Origin: Candidatus Magnetocorallium paracelense
GTDB lineage: Bacteria; Nitrospirota; Thermodesulfovibrionia; Thermodesulfovibrionales; Magnetobacteriaceae
Direction of reading: 5' to 3'
Length of the DNA stretch: 64,000 nt
Assembly (NCBI GenBank): GCA_029001845.1
Contig: JAREWP010000050.1
Span: 43,500-107,499, forward strand
Numbering within the stretch: position 1 is the first letter of the stretch; every line of letters begins with the position of its first letter. The position numbers and the translations under genes are program-made. Shown here one piece after another: positions 55,225 through 64,000 of this stretch. The notes under the pieces were generated by a model, which was not told the origin of the DNA, ran no database searches, and worked only from the letters and a program-made list of their open reading frames with translations.

Positions 55225-56400
55225 TTACCCCTTATTTTTCAAGGGTTTACGGTCCTTGATTTCTTCAATGTGCACCATTTGTGCACCATCTACCACAGAT
55301 TTCAGCATGTTGGTATTAAGGCTGGCGTATTTTTTGGTCATTTCAGATGTGCTGTGACCTAATGCTTTGGAAACAATATCAAGCCCTACACCTGAGTTCA
55401 CAGCTTGGCTGGCTATACTGTGTCTTAGCCCTGCATATAGTTTAATATAAGGGACTCCGGCTTTTTCTCTTGCCTTGTGCCATATCTTTTTCAGGTAGCT
55501 GTCAATATAGGGTCTTCCATGTTCATTTGTAAAAACAAAAGCATCGGGCAGCTTGTTATCGAGGAGACTTAAATCAAAGTGTGCTGATATAGGCAGGTAA
55601 TATGGTTTCTTTCCCTTTCTCTGTCTTATTTCGTCCAGGCTCCATGTCTTGGATATAAGTACTATCATATTTTCAGTGTCGAAATCTTTAACCTTTAATG
55701 CTCTGGCCTCTCCCGGTCTTACAGGATGATACATCATAAAAGAGAATATGGGTTTGTGGCACTCTTTTATCTGATGTAATATTTTAAACTGATCTTCCTT
55801 GGTAATCCACTCAATAGGTTTTTCCTCGACATCGATTGACGGGAACTGAGGCATCCTTAAAAGGATTTCTGTCCTAAAGAGCCAGTTACAAAAATTCTTT
55901 AACATTATGATGATATTCTTTTTAGTTTTCGAGGAAAGCGTATCCGGTAGACTTAGGTAAAAATCCTCTATATGGTGAGTCCTGATATACCTGCAATCCA
56001 TAGCCTTCAAGAAGGGAAGATAGTATGTTCCGGTTAATCGTTCTACTTCTTTTTTATGCTTAGGAGATAAATCCTTTTTAGTATGAATCCATTTGTCAAG
56101 CAGGATATGACCCCGATATTGTTGAACTTCTTTGGGTAGGTAGTCATTTATCAGGAAAATACCGTCATCAATATCCTTCCGGATATTTTCAAGGAGCCTG
56201 TGAGCTCTTTTGTAGCTGTCAAGTATTTTCCCGTCTGTATCCCTTGATATTCGATACTTGTTTTTCTGATGATAAAGGAATATAAAAAAAGTTTGCGGGT
56301 GAGTATTACAGTCAGGACAGAAAATATCTCTCTCAGGGATACTCAGGAACGAATTGCCACATTTGGGGCATTTCTCACGAGTCTTGACTTTACCTTTCAT
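55225..56400 (-). CDS. Tyrosine recombinase/integrase with N-terminal zinc ribbon
   Basis: A 391-residue integrase from ATG 56400 (AAGGGA 8 bases upstream; the frame extends to an ATG at 56487). N-terminal zinc ribbon CPKCGNSF...FCPDC (about residues 10-32), a SAM-like core-binding domain and a C-terminal catalytic domain with Arg (HPVRPGEARAL), Arg-His (GLRHSIAS), GHS and the nucleophile Tyr (KKYASL). The box II HxxR histidine is Ala (YAGLRH). The gene ends 2 bp from tRNA-Pro, the classic position for an integrase at its own att site. Confidence 0.93.
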   Translation of the reverse strand: MKGKVKTREKCPKCGNSFLSIPERDIFCPDCNTHPQTFFIFLYHQKNKYRISRDTDGKILDSYKRAHRLLENIRKDIDDGIFLINDYLPKEVQQYRGHILLDKWIHTKKDLSPKHKKEVERLTGTYYLPFLKAMDCRYIRTHHIEDFYLSLPDTLSSKTKKNIIIMLKNFCNWLFRTEILLRMPQFPSIDVEEKPIEWITKEDQFKILHQIKECHKPIFSFMMYHPVRPGEARALKVKDFDTENMIVLISKTWSLDEIRQRKGKKPYYLPISAHFDLSLLDNKLPDAFVFTNEHGRPYIDSYLKKIWHKAREKAGVPYIKLYAGLRHSIASQAVNSGVGLDIVSKALGHSTSEMTKKYASLNTNMLKSVVDGAQMVHIEEIKDRKPLKNKG

Positions 56401-56603
56401 ACATAATCCCTTATCTCCAGGGTCAGGAGTATGAGTATTGGAAAGGTAATTGTATTCTTTTGATTTGCTGTCAGTCAAGATTGCCATTACTTCTATCTGA
56501 ATATATCTATCCTGCCCGGCTCCCCGGTTCCGGCGAGCGCCGAGCCTGCTTAGTACAAATGTATTCTTTCCGGCAAAGCGGCCACTCGATTTACAGAATA
56601 CAT

Positions 56604-56870
56604 CTATTGTTTTCCCTCGATTACTGTTCCGATCACCTGTAGAGCACTTACCAGTCTTCGGTATTTCTCCTCAACCTCTCTCATATCGCTCCTGAGTCTC
56701 CGGAGGCTGTTATCAAAATCCTTCTCTCTCACCCTGAGGTAATCCTCAAGATACTCCTTGCTTGTGAAACGCTTATTACATTCAGGGCATTTATTGACTC
56801 TCTCCACATACTCCGATCTGTCAAAGGTCTGTTTTCTCCGGAGTTTTACATTACAATCGGGACAGTCCAT
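56604..56870 (-). CDS. Zinc-ribbon coiled-coil protein
   Basis: An 88-residue protein: N-terminal CPDC and CPEC pairs about 22 residues apart, with KRFTSKE following as in NrdR-type ribbons, then a charged coiled coil (about 45-80). Probably a small DNA-binding or regulatory protein of the island. Function unknown. The gap 56401-56603 holds no other gene. Confidence 0.7.
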   Translation of the reverse strand: MDCPDCNVKLRRKQTFDRSEYVERVNKCPECNKRFTSKEYLEDYLRVREKDFDNSLRRLRSDMREVEEKYRRLVSALQVIGTVIEGKQ

Positions 56871-56992
56871 GATACACCTCTATTTTTCGAAATGATTTTT
56901 TATTACCCATTTGCCTATGGGGTCAGCCCTTCGCAAACCCTTGATTTTCCGTACTCTCAAAACCACCTTGGGTAATAAAAGATTCTCTTATA

Positions 56993-57856
56993 TTACCCGG
57001 CCTTTAAATCCTCCCGGCACGATCTATTGAACTCTTTAGCCCGTCCAACACTTTCTCGCTCTCCATCTTTATTACCTCCTCCTTTGCTGAGATTCTTTTT
57101 AACTTTTTGCGAAAACTCTTTAAGATAGCCGACATCCTCTTTAATAGTTGGTTCCTCTAATAAATCTTTACCTCCTATGGCTTCAAGATCGTCAATTAGC
57201 TTGCCGGCATAGTGTTGCAGGAGATAAATGTCATCTCTGTCATCAAAAAAACCGTCATCATTCAAAGAGTCTATATCTGATGAATGAATTATTTCTATTC
57301 CGGCCTCCCGGAGGGCTGCATCCATGGCTTTCATCACAGGAACAATATAATGCAGAAGATTGGTGTCTTTAGAAAGGTGGTGCTCCCTCAGGTATTGCTG
57401 ATGGCCTCGTTTCAGTCCATTCAACAAGAGCTTTATGAAACTTCTTTGCCCGATATTTATGCTTTGCTTTGCTTTTGAAACGCTGGCAATTGATCTGGCC
57501 GCTACAGAGGTTGTATTAATAAGGTCTTTGAGAAATTCCGCTCTGCCGGGATCGAATGAAACAGTATTAACCTCTGTAAAGGTCTCAAACAGCACACCAT
57601 TGGCAATCTGTTGTAACTTTTGAATCTGTTCAATAAGAGATGCATCTGTTATTGAAAGACCGTCAAGCTCCAAAGCCTTAGCCACAAAATCATATCTTTT
57701 TATAAAACGTCGTATACTTTGATAGGAAACATCTATCCCGTCTTTTTTAAGGTCTGCCTCAATTTCTTTAAGTGTCTTCCGTTGCTTATATTTCATATCG
57801 AGGACAAGCGACCTGGTCTCCTCATCAAGCTTGTCAAGCTTATTTTGTCTGCCCAC
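56993..57856 (-). CDS. DUF3486-like (Mu gp27) protein
   Basis: A 287-residue protein. The N-terminus MGRQNKLDKLDEETRSLVLD, with a helix-turn-helix (TLKEIEADLKKDGIDVSYQS), matches the DUF3486 group of Mu-like phages, where it is thought to serve as small terminase/DNA-binding subunit. The C-terminal half is helical and charged. It overlaps the upstream gene by 17 bp. In this setting it may be a satellite-type packaging or replication-initiation protein; I cannot decide. Confidence 0.6.
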   Translation of the reverse strand: MGRQNKLDKLDEETRSLVLDMKYKQRKTLKEIEADLKKDGIDVSYQSIRRFIKRYDFVAKALELDGLSITDASLIEQIQKLQQIANGVLFETFTEVNTVSFDPGRAEFLKDLINTTSVAARSIASVSKAKQSINIGQRSFIKLLLNGLKRGHQQYLREHHLSKDTNLLHYIVPVMKAMDAALREAGIEIIHSSDIDSLNDDGFFDDRDDIYLLQHYAGKLIDDLEAIGGKDLLEEPTIKEDVGYLKEFSQKVKKNLSKGGGNKDGERESVGRAKEFNRSCREDLKAG

Positions 57857-58451
57857 CTGCCAGCTCCTTTGATTGATCTGATTTCTCTGTGACCTTCACA
57901 TTCGGCTTTGTTTCATGAATAGAGATGTATTTATTTAATTCCTTTTTGATTTGCTGTGAGTTTTCTATCCCCATACCGTGGTCTGACTCAAGGAATTTCT
58001 TTAAGTCTGATGTAGCTTTGTAGTCATTGTTTTTCTCAAAGAATCGTTCAAAGAGAGGGCCAAGATTTACTCTCATATCTTCAACTTGAGCACTCACTTT
58101 AAGGCTTTCTCTAAAGGTCACCACAGTAGTTGAGGATACCCCCTCAAGTGTCACCGTGGTAGCTCCATTCCTCCTGTCTCTGGCTATAGCTGTCAATTCA
58201 GCGCCAATGTCGTCAAGGGTTTTCCTGTCTCTGTCGATCCGGGCTTTTGTTGTCAAGAATTTTCGGGTAAGTTTCTGGATATCTGCATCCTCCGTTATCA
58301 CAAGGTGCTTCCTACCTTTCACCTGGATCTGTTTAAAAGTTTTCACCTTCCCTAAGTTATCGGGAGATCCTTTTACTTCGGAACCTGCCTTTACACTCTC
58401 TCCCGACACCTTTTTTTCATTACTATTCTCTAAATTTTTCTTTTGGCTCAC
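57840..58451 (-). CDS. Unknown island protein (203 aa)
   Basis: A hydrophilic protein with a low-complexity N-terminus (K, E, S), a helical stretch (about 60-90) and a small beta segment (TTVTLEGVSSTTVVTFRESL) followed by another helical region. No family recognised; the build is loosely like phage Gam-type or single-strand annealing accessory proteins, but I see no decisive motif. GGAGGT precedes ATG 58451. It is coupled to the DUF3486-like gene. Confidence 0.6.
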   Translation of the reverse strand: MSQKKNLENSNEKKVSGESVKAGSEVKGSPDNLGKVKTFKQIQVKGRKHLVITEDADIQKLTRKFLTTKARIDRDRKTLDDIGAELTAIARDRRNGATTVTLEGVSSTTVVTFRESLKVSAQVEDMRVNLGPLFERFFEKNNDYKATSDLKKFLESDHGMGIENSQQIKKELNKYISIHETKPNVKVTEKSDQSKELAGGQTK

Positions 58452-58980
58452 TTTTTTACCTCCTCTTTTTAATAATAGTAGTTAATATCCTAAGAAATAC
58501 TCTTTATATGTGCTGTAAGCATTGATATCCCTGCATTTGTGATATACCATAAAAATTTTTTATTTTTGTGAAAACGGCCCGGCCATGCGGAAATTTTTCA
58601 TGCTGTTTTCTTGCATGTCAGAAGTTTGCATGTTACTACTTCCAAAACCGGGTTACATTTGCTATGATATGTAACCCCTGCAATCCCTTGATGTACATAG
58701 ATTATCTGCAATACGCCAATTCTTTAAAAACTCTGCCGGAATGATTTTCTGAAAATGGAGAATTTTCCTCAAACCCTTATAAATCAAGAACTTACGGCTA
58801 CTTGGAGCATTTAAATATATCATGAAGTGCTCATAATAATATGATTATGTGAAGTCCTTTCTCATTACTTGACTCATAAGGGTTTGACGGAGTGTTACTC
58901 AACTTAGCCCCCTGTTACTCACATCACCTCCAAGGTGTTATACAATGTGATTTTGTCCAAGTTTATACCGGAATCCTCAG
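58452..58980. promoter_or_regulatory. Non-coding region with a 9-bp inverted repeat (58650-58677)
   Basis: GGGTTACAT and ATGTAACCC are separated by 10 bp, a layout suiting a dimeric repressor or a weak hairpin. Nearby, TGTTACTCA occurs twice (about 58894 and 58915). I see no gene in this 529-bp gap, which probably holds the promoter of the 57840-58451/56993-57856 pair. Confidence 0.45.
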
Positions 58981-60276
58981 TCATTTATTTAAGGGGCTAT
59001 ACATCCCCGGATGGTTATCATAGTCCTGCACTGCATGGACATAAATCATTGTGGTCAAGATTGAAGCATGCCCGGCCAGCTTCTGAATTTCATGAATCGG
59101 AACTCTCGATTGTGCCAGAAAAGTAAATGCACTGTGCCTGAGAGAATGGGCGCTTATGGCCTCGCCCTCCCTCTGGATCTCAGCCTTATCAACGTATTTA
59201 TAAACGACATTTTCAACCTGCCTCGGTGATAAAGGAATATTAGCTCTACTTTTCCTTATAACCAGCTTACCCTTCTTGCGATTATATATATAGGGCAAAA
59301 AAACAGGCATGTTGCTGCTAATCTTCACCTCTCTCTTTATAACTTCAAACCAGGCATCAAAAGCCTCTAAAGCTCTCCCGTTTAATATCACAGCCGTCCG
59401 GGGACGACTCCTTATCCAACCCTTTCGATCCTCGATCCAAATCTTTTGTTGCTGGTTATATCTTTTTCTCTCAATATGCTTGTGCCGGATTTTGGCTACC
59501 TCGTTAGCTCTTAATCCGTACACGGCAAGGATATACAAGATGGCACGGTCTCGCTTCCCAATATCGGTTGATACGTCCGGCTGACATAAAAGCCGCTCAG
59601 CCTCTTCCAGTGACATCACTTTGCCGTAACCACGATCTTTTTTAGGTATGGTAAGAGATAACTCTGAAAAATCAACAGGATTATGAAATTTACGATTTTC
59701 ACGCTGTATATAGGTTAGGAATCTGTTTACTGCTATTACTTTACTCCATATAGTCGAGTCAGCATAATTTTTTTCCTGTAGAAAGTCCTTGTAAGCCATA
59801 ACATCTTTATGGGTGATCTCCATCAGGTCTTTATCCAGCCACAGAAAAAAAGAGTTCAATTGATAGTTATAAGTTTTCTGTGTATTCTCAGTATTCAGAG
59901 TTGCAATAAAGCCCTTCAAGTACTTCTGTAATGATTCGCTTTGAGCACCTCTGTCGGTTTTAAAGTCATTGAGTGATGAAATGGGGTTGTGAAATTTTTT
60001 TATTTGTTCCTCAAGGAAAACAAAGAAACCTCGAAGGGCTGAAAATTCTCTTCTTGTTGTCTTCGGAGACTTGTCCTTTGCCAGAATTTCTTTGTATTCA
60101 TGGAGGATGGTTTCATTGATCTCTGATAAAGAACAATCAAAGTGCCTGAAGAAGCGTTGAATAATTGACCTGGCTATTCTCCGGCTTCCGCCGCTATCGA
60201 ACCGATCCAGGTATTCCTTCAGTAGCTTCTTGCCCTTTGGGGTTTGCAGAAACATCATAATGAGAAACATCATCAT
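58981..60276 (-). CDS. Second tyrosine recombinase (XerD-like)
   Basis: A 431-residue recombinase with two core-binding SAM-like regions (about 10-110 and 125-215) and a catalytic domain holding all residues: Arg in VYGLRANEVAKI, HSLRHSAF (His and Arg), GHASI and Tyr in TMIYVHA. ATG 60276 overlaps the gemA-like stop (ATGA). It differs from the tRNA-adjacent integrase, so the island carries two separate recombinases. It could resolve replication products or drive a second mobile unit. Confidence 0.93.
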   Translation of the reverse strand: MMMFLIMMFLQTPKGKKLLKEYLDRFDSGGSRRIARSIIQRFFRHFDCSLSEINETILHEYKEILAKDKSPKTTRREFSALRGFFVFLEEQIKKFHNPISSLNDFKTDRGAQSESLQKYLKGFIATLNTENTQKTYNYQLNSFFLWLDKDLMEITHKDVMAYKDFLQEKNYADSTIWSKVIAVNRFLTYIQRENRKFHNPVDFSELSLTIPKKDRGYGKVMSLEEAERLLCQPDVSTDIGKRDRAILYILAVYGLRANEVAKIRHKHIERKRYNQQQKIWIEDRKGWIRSRPRTAVILNGRALEAFDAWFEVIKREVKISSNMPVFLPYIYNRKKGKLVIRKSRANIPLSPRQVENVVYKYVDKAEIQREGEAISAHSLRHSAFTFLAQSRVPIHEIQKLAGHASILTTMIYVHAVQDYDNHPGMYSPLNK

Positions 60277-60677
60277 GCGGCCACTCCTTGTTTAGCTATC
60301 GCGTGCTTTAGTACATTAATAACAACTCCGGCTTCCTTCCTGCGGAGCTTTCCGGGGTTGGTTATCTTGAACTGCCTGTTAATGAAATTTTGTAAATGCT
60401 CACAATCCCAGCCTGCCCGGCAAGCCAGATAATCAATCAATTCCAACTGCTTTCTCGTTACAAGGTATATAACGTTTGGATGGTCAGTCTTTATCTTTTG
60501 TTCCGCGACCAGCCTATCTATAACCTCTATTGCCTGTTGTTTGGTTAACCCTCTGATCGACCTTTGTCCTGAAACCCTCTTGACCCGCCTCCTTAGCTTC
60601 TCTTCTGAAAGGTTTAAAAGAGATGCCATAGTCCATATTTTCTTAACCTGTTTCTCCGTTATCTCGACAAAAGACAT
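60273..60677 (-). CDS. GemA/DUF1018-like protein of Mu-type phages
   Basis: A 134-residue protein: ITEKQVKKIWTMASLLNLSE at the N-terminus, then SIRGLTKQQAIEVIDRL, and the C-terminal WDCEHLQNFINRQFKITNP segment are characteristic of DUF1018 (Gp16/GemA). In Mu, GemA modulates host gene expression and DNA topology. Here it sits directly upstream of a tyrosine recombinase instead of the Mu transposase. Confidence 0.78.
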   Translation of the reverse strand: MSFVEITEKQVKKIWTMASLLNLSEEKLRRRVKRVSGQRSIRGLTKQQAIEVIDRLVAEQKIKTDHPNVIYLVTRKQLELIDYLACRAGWDCEHLQNFINRQFKITNPGKLRRKEAGVVINVLKHAIAKQGVAA

Positions 60678-60678
60678 T

Positions 60679-60987
60679 TTAAATACTTACTCCTCCCTCA
60701 GTGATAAGCGTGTACGCCTTCAGGTATCGCTCTTTGACTATATTCAAATGATATTTGAATAGGCTCACATTTTCATCCGCCAGAGCCCCGTCCATCTTTT
60801 CAATGGTGTTTTGTATGGCTGTGTATAGATTAGGAAAAGCTCCCTTTATCTCTATATCAATAACATCATAATTGGAGAGCCACCTGTTCAGATTATGGTA
60901 CATCACGATCATTTCTTCCGTTTCAGGAGTCATTTTATTTTCCAGCTCTTCTATTTGATGATAATTTGTCCAGGTCTGAAGATTCAT
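60679..60987 (-). CDS. Unknown helical island protein (102 aa)
   Basis: A 102-residue all-helical acidic protein (TPETEEMIVMYHNLNRWLSN; ALADENVSLFKYHLNIVKER). No family recognised. It is 1 bp before the gemA-like gene and is first in this leftward set. Confidence 0.6.
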   Translation of the reverse strand: MNLQTWTNYHQIEELENKMTPETEEMIVMYHNLNRWLSNYDVIDIEIKGAFPNLYTAIQNTIEKMDGALADENVSLFKYHLNIVKERYLKAYTLITEGGVSI

Positions 60988-61085
60988 TTTTTTTATGAGA
61001 TGGGATGGTATTGTTTTCTGAAGTTCCTGACGTTCTTATGTATAAATAATCATTATAAAGGCTTGAAATATAAAGATTTGTGCTG

Positions 61086-61111
61086 GAACTTCTAGTTGAT
61101 AATAGAAGTTC
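61086..61111. promoter_or_regulatory. 26-bp palindrome, candidate operator
   Basis: GAACTTCTA and TAGAAGTTC are separated by 8 bp. Further half-site-like GAACTTCT or GAGTTCC strings occur at about 61129 and 61171. It lies in the gap upstream of the 60987-58981 gene set, as expected of a phage-type operator. Confidence 0.5.
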
Positions 61112-61248
61112 TTTTGACGTTCCCAAGAGTTCCATCTGTTTTTTGGGAGTTTTGTAAAAAAAGCCAATAGAACTTCTTTTCTCATTTAGAGGATAGCATT
61201 AAGTCCTTAAATTCCAAGACTTTCTAATAATAGCACCCTTTAGGGACT

Positions 61249-63607
61249 TCAGAAAGCTATACCCTCCCTTAGTAGTTTTAAAAATCTGTCTTTTTTACCG
61301 TGGATAGTTACTGGAATAGTATTCTCATTCTTCTTGGTTTCAATTAAATGAGATTCCCTTAGCATTGTATAGACTCTCTCTTTTTTAAGAGGGAAATAGG
61401 AACCTTCCCTTATTAAATATTCCCGTAGTTCATGCCACGTCTCACGCGGCCTCAAATACAAGAAGGTTTCATCATAATGACCAATCCTATTACCGTTATT
61501 ACCTCCTATAATCTCTCCTGGTAAATCAACGTGGCTTAATTTAACCTTTTCTTGATTGATCAATGCAGACAATATTTCGAGGAATCTCTTGACAGGGCTT
61601 TCCTCTTGAAGTCTCAAGCTTTGCTGGTCACGCAATTTTTTGAATATTTTCCAGCCTTTGTCGCTCATATCTTCAGCTTGTTCGTCATTAATAGCATTTG
61701 CTGTTTTTAGCCAGTTAAGCACTGTTTCCAGTGTGGCCTGTAAATAAGCTACTTGTTCATTCAGTTTGCCATGTGATCCTTCAATAGAAGTTGTCTTGCG
61801 AAGAGTAATAAATCTTTTGTCAAAAAAACTGGTTATATCTTTCATGTTTTTTTGAATCCACAATATGTAAGAACTCATGGCATGAGGCAATAATGATGCT
61901 TTTTCCTGTATTACCGAAAGCTTTTCCTTATTCACTTCCCCCTTATTTATTTCAACAATCATTATCCTGGCTAATGTACTTTCCAGAGATACAAGCTCTT
62001 CGCCTGTTATCAATAGCATCCCCTGTGGATGAAAGCGGCCTTTATCGCTGGTGTCATGATTAAGCCTTCCTCGGCCTGTTCTATTACTGTATGCCCTTAT
62101 AGTACGCTGTGCCAATTCCTCCATTTTTTTAGCTTCCTTTTTATCTGTGCTCGGATGATAGTCATCAAGCACCATCAATGTATCCTTTAGCCAGAAAGCA
62201 TATTTCTCAGCATTATTAGCGGAATCAGTGAAGTTTGATAACTGCTGAACATTACGAAAAGTCCCTAAATGAGCAAGCATAATCACGGCAAGACTGCTTT
62301 TAAGGCTGCCTGAACCGCCCAGTATATATCCGCTGAAATTCGGAGTATTTTCGACAATCGTGGTAAGAGGAGCAAGATACAGGAGTGCAAATAACGGAAA
62401 CGTTTTTTCATGATCAGCTAAATCCAAAAAAGAAAGGCTTGTCTGGATTGCTTCTTTCTCGTTTTTAACATTAAGAGGAAGATTGTAACGATCAAGACCC
62501 TTTGGTAATCTTGATGAAACCTTTTCCATACCAATGGCTCCATTACCTGATAGATAAGCCTGTGTAGCATTGATTTCCCGCCATCCTGTACAAGTATATA
62601 CTGTTTCTCTTTCCGGGTTGGATTCAACCTGGATCAAATGCCTAATATAATCCTTAGTACCCTGACCAGGTTCAATGACGGGCTGATTACCCCAGAACTG
62701 ATGAATCCAGTTTAAAGTAGAAAATGCATTTGACAAAATTTCAATCTCAGGCAGTTTCTTTTTTGTGGTTAATATTTCACCCTCTATAGCGTATAGTAAT
62801 TTTACATCTGCTCCGTCATCCTCAGTAATTTCCTTTGTTATTGTGGCTCTAAAATTTGATATTTTTATTTTAATTTGCTCGTAACGTAACTTTTTAATTC
62901 GATAGATATAACCCATGGCATCTCGACAATAGTCCTCATTGATCAATGTAAAATCATTTTCCTTTAAACTTGAGTCTGACTTTTGTTGATAGTGGCTAAT
63001 TGCTTCTTTAATATCCCTTTTCTTAAGCCTTGAGGAGTTAGCCTGAAGGTTATTGATATATAAAGCTCTCTCTGTCGGACTTTTAACCTGCGCGATTCTC
63101 TTAATAATCTCATCTATTTCATCGTAAAGTGTTTCTGATGTTACCTCTTTTATGGACTCTTCTATGGTTAGTTTTCTGACCTCTTTAACCGGGAGTTTTT
63201 TAAATTCTTCAACGGAATGATGACACAGATAGTCATCAAGTCCCTTGTATTCTTCTCCTTCAGGTAGATGTACAATAAAAACCTTTGCGCCAAGATCTAT
63301 CAGTTTATGAGCTAATCTGTATATTGCTTGTTTTAGGTTCTTCTTTACACCCCTTCTGTTAGGTAGGTTAAAATCATTATCCGGAACTAAATGTATTTCT
63401 CTGCCATCAATAACCATCTCTTCAAAATCTTTTATTAACTCACCATTACCATTAGACCAGCTCCAAAGACCTGACATGGCGATAGTATTCAAGCCTTCCT
63501 GACATCCTTTCAGAGCTTTCTTCTCTCCCTCGGCTATATAAAGTGTTTCCCCTGCTTTGCATATAGAGTCTTTGCGCTTGTTATAGACATACAGCCTGTT
63601 AGCACTA
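61249..63607 (-). pseudogene. Toprim/DUF3854-DUF927 primase-helicase, 5' end disrupted
   Basis: At least 747 codons remain from TTG 63492, and the frame stays open and protein-like up to about 63607 (LYIAEGEKKALKGCQEGLNT), beyond which it meets foreign DNA and a stop at 63618-63616. The N-terminal part is Toprim-like (EGEK and PDND acidic sites, DUF3854 type). The C-terminal part is a DUF927 helicase (Walker A GGSGSLKSSL, Walker B MVLDDYHP). Such fusions replicate plasmids, satellites and integrative elements. Loss of the 5' part suggests a recent insertion; the rest shows no stop or frameshift. Confidence 0.8.
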
Positions 63608-63792
63608 CTGTCATGTCAAGTTTGAATTGACGCATAAGAATGTGGTATATTTTTTCATAATAAAACCTAAAAGGGGGATAGATGAAGAAATATACTGTAA
63701 CTTTAACAAGAGAGGAACGAGATTTATTAAAAGGAGTTACTTCAAAGGTGTTATTTTCCATGAAAAATCAAATAGAGAGAGTAAGAAAGTAG
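63608..63792 (+). mobile_element. IS630-type insertion fragment with truncated transposase
   Basis: After a TA (63606-63607, the IS630 target dinucleotide) comes a tip including TGTCAAGTTTGAATTGACGC, then GGGGGA and ATG 63682 starting MKKYTVTLTREERDLLKGVT, very like IS630-family transposase N-termini. After about 22 residues the frame departs from the family and stops at 63792, so the transposase is truncated or rearranged. The opposite inverted repeat is not seen. Confidence 0.6.
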
Positions 63793-63854
63793 CGAAATAA
63801 ACAAGCCAAATAGTAAAATCTTCCATAAAAAAGTAACCTGAATCATTCCGGTAA

Positions 63855-64000
63855 ATCCCTCCCCAAAAAAGCTGTCAACAGGAAGAAAAAGTCGTAGTCT
63901 ATACAGAAGTCTGTCTGGTTAAATTACAGGAATCCGGCAAAGATTATCCCTGGCCGAAGCCTGCAGAATGCCCTGAATGCAGGAGCACAAAGTTGTGGTG
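63855..64000 (+). CDS. Start of a zinc-ribbon protein, off the right edge
   Basis: An open frame with no ATG, GTG or TTG in view encodes VVVYTEVCLVKLQESGKDYP, then PWPKP and CPEC, a pattern that recalls short zinc-ribbon proteins or transposase N-terminal ribbons. The 5' end may be truncated and the 3' end lies outside the window. Low certainty. Confidence 0.35.
   Translation, partial: MPPQKSCQQEEKVVVYTEVCLVKLQESGKDYPWPKPAECPECRSTKLW

Noticed and set aside
60935..61135. 66-codon frame overlapping the operator region
   Set aside because: It consists largely of the palindromic GAACTTC region and overlaps a better gene; Ser- and Thr-rich translation suggests chance.

Overview
The window looks like a chromosomal stretch (about 40 percent GC by eye) from a Gram-negative, probably anaerobic bacterium with Desulfobacterota/Geobacter-like traits. 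Pointers are LPS-core enzymes (heptosyltransferase, KdkA/WaaP-like kinases), an Mla lipid-transport operon, a five-heme cytochrome c, a soluble molybdopterin oxidoreductase, a c-di-GMP riboswitch, CheD, and a large hybrid histidine kinase. The exact lineage cannot be fixed from sequence alone.

Layout. 1-3.7 kb: a hybrid sensor kinase running off the left edge. 3.7-5.6 kb: repeat-rich DNA plus a GEMM-I c-di-GMP riboswitch ahead of a small membrane-protein gene. 5.6-10 kb: a compact cluster of ParA-like ATPase, DUF697 protein, AlaX-like editing enzyme, radical SAM enzyme and an unknown protein. 10.2-11.1 kb: an Rpn-type nuclease gene. 11.7-24.7 kb: a complete type I-B CRISPR-Cas locus (cas6-cas8b-cas7-cas5-cas3-cas4-cas1-cas2) and a 60-repeat array, followed by a two-repeat relic of a different CRISPR type and a toxin-antitoxin pair whose PIN toxin is truncated. 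26.5-29.3 kb: mlaE-mlaF-mlaD, in which MlaF carries a degenerate GGDEF domain. 30-38.7 kb: Crp/Fnr regulator, MutS2, GT-C glycosyltransferase, membrane protein, DinG-type helicase and a ribbon-helix-helix protein. 39-46.5 kb: hemerythrin-like protein, CbpA-type DnaJ, a second Rpn-like protein, and a tightly coupled set of molybdopterin oxidoreductase, fused heptosyltransferase-GmhB, CheD and a kinase lacking its phospho-acceptor His. 46.9-54.3 kb: double LPS-kinase-like protein, cytochrome, DUF3347 protein, TPR lipoprotein-like protein, TolC-like protein, YdjM-like protein and a small membrane protein. 55.1-64 kb: tRNA-Pro(CGG) followed directly by an integrase. This is the edge of an integrated element with two tyrosine recombinases, Mu-like GemA (DUF1018) and DUF3486 proteins and a Toprim/DUF927 primase-helicase cut by an IS630-type insertion.

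Repeats are the clearest overlooked structure. There are three families of short non-coding mobile elements: MITE-A, 134 bp in all three copies with 10-bp target duplications; MITE-B, four copies; MITE-C, about 154 bp with a 9-bp duplication. There are also palindromic TGTAGCC..GGCTACA (REP-like) elements. One MITE-A lies nested inside a MITE-C, one sits between mlaE and mlaF, and one sits just upstream of the cytochrome gene. The best candidates for something not yet described are the ParA/DUF697/AlaX/radical SAM cluster, the MlaF-GGDEF fusion, the HK-CheD-heptosyltransferase-molybdoenzyme coupling, and the hybrid tRNA-Pro island.
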